Shown here piece by piece: positions 56,674-64,000 of a DNA stretch of 64,000 nucleotides (the first letter of the stretch is position 1; each line of letters opens with the position of its first letter). Source of the DNA: Anthoceros angustus (lineage: Eukaryota; Streptophyta; Anthocerotopsida; Anthocerotales; Anthocerotaceae); contig MU008157.1 in NCBI GenBank assembly GCA_010909165.1, forward strand, positions 806,001 to 870,000, read 5' to 3'. The notes beneath the pieces are model-generated. The model worked only from the letters and a program-made list of their open reading frames with translations, did no database searches and had not been told where the DNA came from. Position numbers and translations under genes: made by a program.

Positions 56674-58548
56674 ATGGTTGAGCTTTTGGGGCTCAACCAT
56701 GCGCTCCCTGCCCTGGTGCAGGCAGACCTGGAGGGCAGTGTGCCTGCGGTGCACCTATACAGAAGTCTGCTGCAGGAATGCCTGAAGAAGAAGGCGCTGG
56801 CGGAGGCCAGACAAGTGCACGCCCATCTGGCCGGACATGGGCTGGAATCTAACAAGCTTCTGGGCAACCTTGTGGTAACCACGCTGGTCACCTGCGGCAG
56901 CCTAGCAGATGGGCTACGTGTGTTTCACAGACTGTCCCACCGATCAGTGTTTGCTTGGACTGCCATCATCTCAGGGTACAGCAATGCGGGGCTATGCCGG
57001 CAGGCTCTTGGGTGCTATCAGCAGATGCAACTGGAGGGTGTGCTCGCCAACAAGTACACGTTTGTCAGCGTGCTCAAGGCATGCAGCAGGCTAGGAGATC
57101 TGGAGGAGGGGAGGCGTGTTCATGATGACGCTCGAAGGCGCGGGCTTGAGTCGGATGTGTTTGTGGGCAACACTCTGGTGAGCATGTACGCTAAGTGTGG
57201 GAGCATCAGCGATGCGCAAAAGGTGTTCGACACATTGTCTAAGCGGGACGTTGTGTCGTGGAACGCCATACTTGGAGCATATGCTCAGCAGGATAGATCA
57301 GATTTGGCCTTGCAGCTGTACGGGGAAATGCGAAGAAATGGTGTGCGGCCAGACGATCGGACCTTTGTGAGTGCCCTCCAAGCATGTGGGAGCCAGGCAG
57401 AGAGGGAGGTGGGTGCACTTGTGCACAGGCAGGACGTCAAAGTGGAGTCGCTGCACAAGGGGAAGGAGCTGCATGCACAAGCTGTTGAGCTGGGTTATGG
57501 ATCGGACGTGTTTGTGGGAAGCACGTTGGTCAGCGTGTACGCGAAGTGCGGGAGCATAGAGGATGCGCAGAATGTATTTGACGGATTGTCCAAACGAGAT
57601 GTTGTTTTATGGCGGGTCATGATGGTAGCATATGTGGGGCAGGGGCAATGGGAGAAGGCCTTGCACATCTACAGGCAAATGCGGGAAGAGGGCATGAGGA
57701 TAGATGAGGCTACGGTGTTGCATGCACTACAAGCATGCAGCTGCACGGGAGCCCTGGATATCTGTAAGCACATCCAGAAAGAAATTCTGGAGAGTGGATT
57801 AGCTTGCAATCTGGTTGTGGCCAACAGTCTGATCCATACATTTGGAAAATGTGGGAGCATGGTGGATGCTCACAAGGTGTTTGACTCCCTGACCCAGCCG
57901 GATGTTGTGTCATGCACTGCATTGATTGCCGGTTATGCCAGGCAAGGAGATATGCACTCTAGTGTGCAGTGCTTTGCCAACATGACTGAGTCTGGAGTGA
58001 AACCAAACAGGGTCACATTTTTGGCAATTCTCTCTGCATGCTGCAATGCTGGCTTGGTGGACAGAGGTCTAGAGTGTTTTGAAACAATGGCCATAGATCA
58101 CGGCATTTCTCCGGAGCTTGAGCATTATGCTTGTGTGATTGATCTTGTTGCCCGCGCTGGACTCTTCAGTAAGGCAGAAAGCATCATTTCAGAGATGCCA
58201 ATGCAGCCTGACCTGCGTGTATGGTTGTCTCTACTGGGAGCCTGCCGGAAGCATGGCAATGTTGTGCTAGGCAAGCGTGCCTTTGAGAGTTCTGTTAGGT
58301 TAGAGCCAGAGCGAGCGTCAGCCTATTTGATGATGTCCAACATCTACTCAGAAGCTGGCATGTGGGAACATGCCAAGGACGTAGATGAGCTAAGACGACG
58401 AGCAGGGGCCTGGAAGCAGCCTGCGCAGAGTTGGATTGAGCTCCGACAAGAGGTGCGCACATTTTTTGTCAGAGATCACAGGCACCAAGAAGAAGCACCT
58501 CTGTACAGCTTTCTCAGAAGCTTGAAAAAAGAGCTGCAGGGAGTCTGA
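56674..58548 (+). CDS. PLS-class PPR protein, E-type, short paralogue
   Basis: This intronless gene of 624 aa starts at ATG 56674. It is closely related to the 53824-56469 protein: shared starts such as 'LYRSLLQECLKKKALAEARQVH', the same 'GLRVFHRLSHRSVFAWTAIISGYSNAG' type of repeat (in two adjoining stretches) and one copy of the inserted loop ('GALVHRQDVKVESLHKGKE'). It has fewer repeats and ends in E motifs with 'KQPAQSWIELRQEV' and a short tail, without DYW. The pair probably arose by inverted duplication, with loss or gain of repeat units since. Only 44 bp separates its stop from that of the gene on its right. Confidence 0.93.
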   Translation: MVELLGLNHALPALVQADLEGSVPAVHLYRSLLQECLKKKALAEARQVHAHLAGHGLESNKLLGNLVVTTLVTCGSLADGLRVFHRLSHRSVFAWTAIISGYSNAGLCRQALGCYQQMQLEGVLANKYTFVSVLKACSRLGDLEEGRRVHDDARRRGLESDVFVGNTLVSMYAKCGSISDAQKVFDTLSKRDVVSWNAILGAYAQQDRSDLALQLYGEMRRNGVRPDDRTFVSALQACGSQAEREVGALVHRQDVKVESLHKGKELHAQAVELGYGSDVFVGSTLVSVYAKCGSIEDAQNVFDGLSKRDVVLWRVMMVAYVGQGQWEKALHIYRQMREEGMRIDEATVLHALQACSCTGALDICKHIQKEILESGLACNLVVANSLIHTFGKCGSMVDAHKVFDSLTQPDVVSCTALIAGYARQGDMHSSVQCFANMTESGVKPNRVTFLAILSACCNAGLVDRGLECFETMAIDHGISPELEHYACVIDLVARAGLFSKAESIISEMPMQPDLRVWLSLLGACRKHGNVVLGKRAFESSVRLEPERASAYLMMSNIYSEAGMWEHAKDVDELRRRAGAWKQPAQSWIELRQEVRTFFVRDHRHQEEAPLYSFLRSLKKELQGV

Positions 58549-58592
58549 CAGGAGTTCCAATCCCATTGCAGTAGCTCTTCTCTCCCTCTTGG

Positions 58593-61500
58593 TCATGGCC
58601 GGTCCCCACATGAACATGATCCATTCAGAAAGTGGTGCACACGGTGTGCATCCCTTACTATAATTTCTCGATTCTCAAGGTGTGACAAAATCTTGGTGCT
58701 ACTGTGGCAGTCATTGCACATACGAAGATTCTTCGTGACTAGTAAACTTGTGCCATCGGAGGTGTTCAAAAGACCATAAGCCAGGGCCAGTTTCTCAGCA
58801 TGGCCACATAATGCATCCTCCTTTTCACTGTCTGACACTGCTTTGAGAACAAGGTCCTTTTGCGGGACATGGCCTCCCTCATTCTTCATTCTTACATTTA
58901 GGCTCTCCAACTTTGATGAGATGTCAGCCCTTTCTTCTCCTACTATGAACTCATGTACTTTGTTCTTCACTTCAATACAGGCCTTTGCAGGCTTCTTCCA
59001 AGCGCCAGCAGCCTTCCTCAGCCCTTCTAGATTCTCTACATCCTCCCACCTGCCCGATTTGGCATATACATTACCCAAGAGCATATAAGGGGACGCATTC
59101 TCAGGTTCCAAAGTGACAAGGCGGTTGAAACATCGCTGTGCTCGGCCCACATCCCCATGGCATTTGCAGGAACTCAGCAGCGATGTCCAACCCACCACCT
59201 CGTTCTCAAATCTGGTAGTTTGCAAGAGGACTTCGGCCTCGTCCAGATTGCCTGATCGACCAAGAAGATCAACCATGCAGTTGTGATGACAGTCAGTGGG
59301 AACTAGGCCATGAACTTCCACCATCTGCTTGAAGTAAGCCTGACCCTCACTCACAAGCCCCTTGTGACTGCATGCCACCAGAAGCGAAATGAAAGTTGCA
59401 GCATTCGGTTTCACTCCTTGCTGCTCCATCTCTTCGAAGCACAGAATTGCCTTTTGGCCATCACCATGTTCAGCATAGCCATTAAGTAAAGCATTCCATG
59501 TCACCACATCCCTTGCGGGCAACCTGTCAAACAAGCTGCGAGCACTCTCTAAGCTCCCGCATTTTGCATACATGTCCACCAGGCAACTGCTAATGGCTGC
59601 GTCAGCTTCCAGCCCTCTTTCCCTAATCACCCCGTGAATCTGCTTCCCTTGATGTGCGGCTCCGACCATAGTGCAAGCTTTGAGAAGGCACAAAAATGTA
59701 ACACGGTTGGGCTCATTGAGGCCCTCCTGTTGCATAATTGCATAAAGATCAAGGGCTTCTTGTCCAAGTCCATGCATAGCATATCCCCCAATCATCGAAG
59801 TCCAGGTTACCACATCCCGTGTGCGCATTTTATCAAACATGAGGCGAGCATCCTGGATGCACCCACATTTTGAATACATGTCCACCAAGCAGTTGCCAAC
59901 AGCAAGATCAGCTTCAAGTCCTCTTTCCCGAATCAGAGTATGAAGCTGCTTCCCCTGATGCAGAGCTCCCACACTAGCACAAGCTTTCAGGAGGGACACA
60001 AATGTCACATGATTGGCTAATGTGATGCCCGCTCGTTGCATGTCTTCATATAGACTGAGGGCCTCATCACTCAATCCGTGCTGAGCATATCCTGTGATCA
60101 TGGAAGTCCAAGTTACCACATCTTTTGTGGGCAGACTGTGGAAGACTAACCTAGCATCCTCTAGACTACCGCACTTTGAATACATGTCCATGAGGCAGTT
60201 GCCCATAACCAAGTCAACTTCCAGTTCCCTTTGTTGGACCAGCATGTGGATCTGCTTCCCTTTATGCAAAGCACCAACACTGGCACATGCTTTAAAGAGG
60301 CATGAAAACGTAACATCATTGGCTTCAGTCAAGCCCTCTTCCTGCATTCTAGCATACAGATCAAGGGCCTCTTGACTGAGCCCATGCTGAGTATATCCTC
60401 CAATCATGGTATTCCATGTCACAACATCTCTTGTCGGCAACTTGTCAAATACCCTCCGAGCATTGTCTAAGCTCCCACATTTGGCATACATGTCAACCAG
60501 GCAGTTGCCAACAACTAAATCAGCTTCCAGGCCCCTTTCTTGAATGAGGGAGTGAAGCTCTTCCCCCTGAGGTAATGCCCTCACACTGGCACATGCGTTT
60601 AGGAGGCCAGAGTATGTGAAATGATTGGCAACATCGATGCATTCCTGTTTCCTATCTGCATAAAGATCAAGGGCGTCTTGACCAAGCCCGTGCTGAGCAT
60701 ATCCTGTGATCATGGTATTCCATGTCACCACATCTCTTCTCAACATACTGTGGAACAATTTGCGAGCATCCTCTAAGCTGCCACATTTGGAATACATGTC
60801 GACCAAGCAGTTGCCAACCACGATATCAGTTTCCAATCCCCTTTTCTGGATTACCACATGGAGCTGTTTCCCCTGATGAACATCTCCAATTGTAGCACAT
60901 GCCTTTAGAAGGGCTATGAATGTCAATTGATTGGCTGGACTCAAAACGTCTAATTGCATAGCTGCATAGAGATTTAGAGCTTCTTGACCGAGCCATCCGT
61001 GAGCATATCCAGCAATCATGGTAGTCCACGCCACAACATCTTTTGTGGGCATCTTGTCAAACACTGTACGTGCATCCTCTAACCTTCCACACTGTGCATA
61101 CATCTTCACAAGGCAGGTGCTAACAAACATACTAGTCTGCTCCCCACTGCGCATAATATCAGCGTGAACCTCCTTCCCAGAAACAATATCTTCTGCACAG
61201 GCACACGCCTTGAGCACAGCCACATAGGCACAGTCGTTGGGCCTTACCCCCGACTGCCGCATCCCCCGAAATAGCTCAATAGCCTGCAAAGGCTGCCCAT
61301 GGTCGCTATGTGTCTTGATTATTGAAGCCCACACAAAGGTGTTGGGCGCAGCCATGTCGGCAAAAACCTGCATGGCTTCCTCCAACCTGGCATGGGCAGC
61401 ATACATACGAACCAAATGGTTGGCGAGAAATGAGTCCGACCCATTCCCACTTCTCACAGTTAGAGCATGCACACGCCTCCCAAGAGCCAAATCCTGCTCC

Positions 61501-61877
61501 TCAATGCATCTCTTGAGCACAGGATAGAGCAGAGTGCTATCAACAAAAGACCCGGCCTGCACCAGATGGTCCAACGCTTCCACAGCCACATGTAGCTTCT
61601 GCCCGTCCACACAAGTTCTTCTCCAGGTTTCAACCTCTGAATCCCTTCGGCTGCTTGCGAGCCTGCAAGCTCGAGCTCCACCCCTTGAAGCCGAACCTCC
61701 AGGAGAAGCAATCCTGAACTCAGCATCGAGCCCAACAGGCTTGGGCTTCTCCGGTGGAATCTTCCAGCTGAGGGACACGAGTCCATCATCGATTAGTACT
61801 CGCTGCTGGGCTATCGAGAGAGGGGGCGCTATATATGGGTGCAGGCGGCTGACACCCATCAGACCCAGAGTAACCAT
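58593..61877 (-). CDS. PLS-class PPR protein with variant DYW domain ending DRP
   Basis: This intronless gene of 1,094 aa starts at ATG 61877. Seven P-L-S triplets are visible ('LVDMYSKCGSLEDARKLF', 'LVDMYAKCGSLDNARRVF' and others) with very uniform L motifs ('LLKACASVGALHQGKQLH'). Then come E1/E2, the box 'KKPAKACIEVKNKVHEF' and a complete DYW domain: HAEKLALAYG (H-x-E), CNDCH, HRVHHF and CSCG. It ends in DRP, close to the GRP ending I recall for KP-type DYW proteins. It is a candidate organelle RNA editing factor, possibly amidating U to C (family inference). Its start codon is only 69 bp from that of UTP6 on the other strand. Confidence 0.94.
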   Translation of the reverse strand: MVTLGLMGVSRLHPYIAPPLSIAQQRVLIDDGLVSLSWKIPPEKPKPVGLDAEFRIASPGGSASRGGARACRLASSRRDSEVETWRRTCVDGQKLHVAVEALDHLVQAGSFVDSTLLYPVLKRCIEEQDLALGRRVHALTVRSGNGSDSFLANHLVRMYAAHARLEEAMQVFADMAAPNTFVWASIIKTHSDHGQPLQAIELFRGMRQSGVRPNDCAYVAVLKACACAEDIVSGKEVHADIMRSGEQTSMFVSTCLVKMYAQCGRLEDARTVFDKMPTKDVVAWTTMIAGYAHGWLGQEALNLYAAMQLDVLSPANQLTFIALLKACATIGDVHQGKQLHVVIQKRGLETDIVVGNCLVDMYSKCGSLEDARKLFHSMLRRDVVTWNTMITGYAQHGLGQDALDLYADRKQECIDVANHFTYSGLLNACASVRALPQGEELHSLIQERGLEADLVVGNCLVDMYAKCGSLDNARRVFDKLPTRDVVTWNTMIGGYTQHGLSQEALDLYARMQEEGLTEANDVTFSCLFKACASVGALHKGKQIHMLVQQRELEVDLVMGNCLMDMYSKCGSLEDARLVFHSLPTKDVVTWTSMITGYAQHGLSDEALSLYEDMQRAGITLANHVTFVSLLKACASVGALHQGKQLHTLIRERGLEADLAVGNCLVDMYSKCGCIQDARLMFDKMRTRDVVTWTSMIGGYAMHGLGQEALDLYAIMQQEGLNEPNRVTFLCLLKACTMVGAAHQGKQIHGVIRERGLEADAAISSCLVDMYAKCGSLESARSLFDRLPARDVVTWNALLNGYAEHGDGQKAILCFEEMEQQGVKPNAATFISLLVACSHKGLVSEGQAYFKQMVEVHGLVPTDCHHNCMVDLLGRSGNLDEAEVLLQTTRFENEVVGWTSLLSSCKCHGDVGRAQRCFNRLVTLEPENASPYMLLGNVYAKSGRWEDVENLEGLRKAAGAWKKPAKACIEVKNKVHEFIVGEERADISSKLESLNVRMKNEGGHVPQKDLVLKAVSDSEKEDALCGHAEKLALAYGLLNTSDGTSLLVTKNLRMCNDCHSSTKILSHLENREIIVRDAHRVHHFLNGSCSCGDRP

Positions 61878-61946
61878 TCCTCACTTGGATGTCTTAGCCT
61901 ATATAGACCCGATTGAGGCCTCTTCAGAAGTGGGGCATGCGCAACC
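61878..61946. promoter_or_regulatory. 69-bp divergent start region, PPR gene and UTP6
   Basis: Both ATGs point outward from this 69-bp gap. Promoter elements for each gene must overlap the gap or lie within the other gene's leader or coding sequence. No TATA box is seen except an AT-rich TATATAG on the plus strand near 61902. Confidence 0.5.
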
Positions 61947-63848
61947 ATGGCGGACACGGTGCGCTACCACTTGGAGCGCATGCTCCCCGAGCTCGAAGAT
62001 TTCGAGAAGCGCGGTCTGTTTTTCCCAGCCGAGATCAAGGAAATCGTGAAGAGGCGTAGCAACTTTGAATACCTGCTCAAGAGGCACGCGGTGCTCAAGC
62101 AAGACTTCCTCAGCTACATCCAGTACGAGCAGCAGCTGGAGGCTCTGCGCAAGCTGCGCAAAAAGGCTGTTGTGAGGGGCCTCAAGGCTTCTGGAAAGAG
62201 ATGGCGTTCCTCCCTATCCGATCGCTCCTTGGTAATGCGCATCATGCTCATCTACCAGCGTGCCGTCACCAGGTTCAAGGGCGACCTCAAGCTCTGGCTG
62301 CGGTACATGGAATTTTGCAGGAGCCACGGCCCCCGGCGCCTGCAGAAGGTATCCTTTTGCTTGCATCCCAAAATTGCTGTGTTCCTTGCTCTTGGCACAG
62401 CTGTCTGTGGTGTTCACCTGGATGCGTCGTTGCCTCCTTAGGTCATGGCCAAGGCGTTGCAGCTGCATTCTGCTGTTCCTGGCCTGTGGATGTACGCAGC
62501 AGCCTGGGAATTCGAGCACAACTTAAACGTCGAGGCTGCGAGAGCACTAATGCTGGAGGGCATCCGAGCATGTCCTCAAGCTCAATCCTTGTGGCATGAG
62601 TACTTCAGGATGGAGCTTACATATGCTCAGAAGCTCCAGGCTAGAAGGCTTGTTCTTGGTCTGGATTCAGATTCAGGTGTGAAGACTGACCAAGCACTAG
62701 CTTTGACAGGTGACTCTGCGGCAGCAGCAAGGGCTGAACATCCCACTTATCAAATTGCTCTCACCATTTTCCGGAATGCTGTCGTGAAAATTCCCTCCAG
62801 TATCACTTTTCGATGCCGGTTTGTGGAGCTACTTCAGAGCTTCGATCTAGCGGACGCAGAGAGGATCGAGAATGACATCTGTGAAAGCCTGGAAAAAGAC
62901 TTTCCTACTGATGAGGCTACCTGGGATTGGAAAGCCAGACGACATCTTCGGTCATCAGCCAAGCTAGGTTTTGATGAATCACTTCAAAGGGCAGTCAAGG
63001 TGAGATGTCAGGCCTGCCTTGGGTCGATTGTTCTGAAATATTATATCTGAAACACCCACAGGCTTTGTCAAGAAACTTGAAGGATGCTCCCCTCCACACC
63101 AGCTGCTCTTGTGTGTCTCAGAGAATGATCAACGGTTCTTGTGTAGGTGTATGAAGATGCTCTGAAGTCAGTGTCTACAGTCCGCATGTATGAGCTTTAC
63201 ATCAGATTCCTTGAAGATCTGTTGGATCATGAGGATGTGGGTATGGCAAGTAATGCCACTATTGCAGCTCAGAGAGGATATGACATTGCTGAGAGGCAGC
63301 TACATATTTACAAATCAGCAGCAGAAATGGGCTTGTCTAGTGAGATCGTTGCTCATGGGCACCTTGCCCTTTTGCTTAGGTGGGGCAAGCTTGAGGAGGC
63401 ACAGAAATTGGCTGCTGACTTCTGTGCCCGTTCCTTCCCCAAGTCTTCCAAGCTATGGCATGTACGACTGTCAATGGAGCTGAGAAGGCCCCTGTCGACA
63501 GACACAGAAAGGGGCGATCTCTCGAACCTTTTCCTTCATGCCCTGAAATCTGTCCCTATTGGTGAAGCCAAACCTATCTGGCAGATGGTATGACGACTAA
63601 ACGTGGTTTCCTCCTTCCTCATGGCTTTCGTAGTGCTTTATGCAAACTAAGCTGCCAATCCTTTTGCAACTACAGGCCATGGAGTTCTTCTCGAGGCATG
63701 ACAGCAAGTTTAGCAATCTATTGGAGATTCTAGAAGCAGCTTTTGCAACTGGCAATGCTGGTGGAGCAGGAGCAGATCTAGCGATCATCTTAGCGGATTG
63801 GATCTTACTCAGTCAAGGAATTGAACGAGCTCGCCAGGCTTATAACCG
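61947..63848 (+). CDS. UTP6: UTP6, U3 snoRNA-associated protein (5' part, 4 exons seen)
   Basis: UTP6 belongs to the small-subunit processome that processes pre-18S rRNA in the nucleolus. Exons are 61947-62348, 62442-62999, 63147-63587 and 63676-63848, in phase throughout, with the rest of the gene beyond the window edge. The N-terminus is the conserved UTP6 domain: 'ADTVRYHLERMLPELEDFE', then 'FPAEIKEIVKRRSNFEYLLKR' and 'DFLSYIQYEQQLEALR'. HAT (half-a-TPR) repeats follow, with the typical aromatic spacing, for example 'LWLRYMEFC', 'LWMYAAAWEFE', 'LWHEYFRMEL' and 'MYELYIRFLEDL'. About 580 residues are visible. The last donor (CG|GTACTG at 63849) leads into an intron at the right edge. Confidence 0.95.
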
Positions 63849-64000
63849 GTACTGCAATCTTCTTCACTGGACTACCCTTCTATGAGATAATATGGTAGCT
63901 TCATTTTCAATGACCTGGAAACCTGACCATGTGCAGCCTGTTAGCTCTACCTGGTCCAAGCATTGACTTGATACGGCATAGCATAACCATAGAGTCACGC

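Overview
The window is nuclear DNA from a seed-free land plant. Plant-only genes (Rubisco activase, PLS-class pentatricopeptide repeat (PPR) genes, a group I bZIP factor) sit among short GT-AG introns. The density is about 16 genes in 64 kb, with two repeat-rich gaps. Three PPR proteins carry DYW-type deaminase domains that end in DRH, DHS or DRP instead of DYW and have a KKPA box where seed plants have a PG box. As I know the families, such KP-type variants occur in hornworts, lycophytes and ferns. The compact gene structure favours a hornwort, but this is an inference.

1-8.2 kb: an armadillo-repeat gene (+), Rubisco activase (-, 7 exons, alpha form with the redox tail) and HRD3/SEL1L of ER-associated degradation (-, 6 exons). 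8.2-11.5 kb: AT-rich DNA with a copia protease relic. 11.6-13.7 kb: a DUF155/RMND1 family gene (+). 14.3-18.7 kb: a PLS-class PPR gene (-) disrupted by a near-identical 1,457-bp internal tandem duplication and small indels. 18.7-24.5 kb: gene-poor, with a decayed copia reverse transcriptase/RNase H. 24.5-27.6 kb: a bZIP gene with a long GC-rich leader.

28-35.2 kb: accessory DNA. It holds minisatellites, a dispersed copy of the bZIP 3' region, an OTU-like relic, and a 2.7-kb inverted-repeat-bounded locus carrying a broken gene. That gene has a ParB-like segment and a bacterial-type N4/N6 DNA methylase domain.

35.8-43.1 kb: a 14-exon gene whose reading frame stays open across nearly all junctions. 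It encodes a long coiled-coil protein ending in a peptidase M48 fold that has lost its HExxH zinc site. 43.3-45.7 kb: a Shewanella-like phosphatase (+) and a class II-like small heat-shock protein (-).

46.8-61.9 kb: five PPR genes on alternating strands (-,+,-,+,-) in head-to-head and tail-to-tail pairs. Three are KP/DRx DYW proteins, candidate organelle RNA editing factors and possibly U-to-C. Two are related proteins without DYW. The last is divergent, 69 bp apart, from UTP6 (+), which runs off the right edge. The most notable features are the DYW-variant cluster, the methylase element, the coiled-coil/dead-M48 fusion and the duplicated PPR gene.
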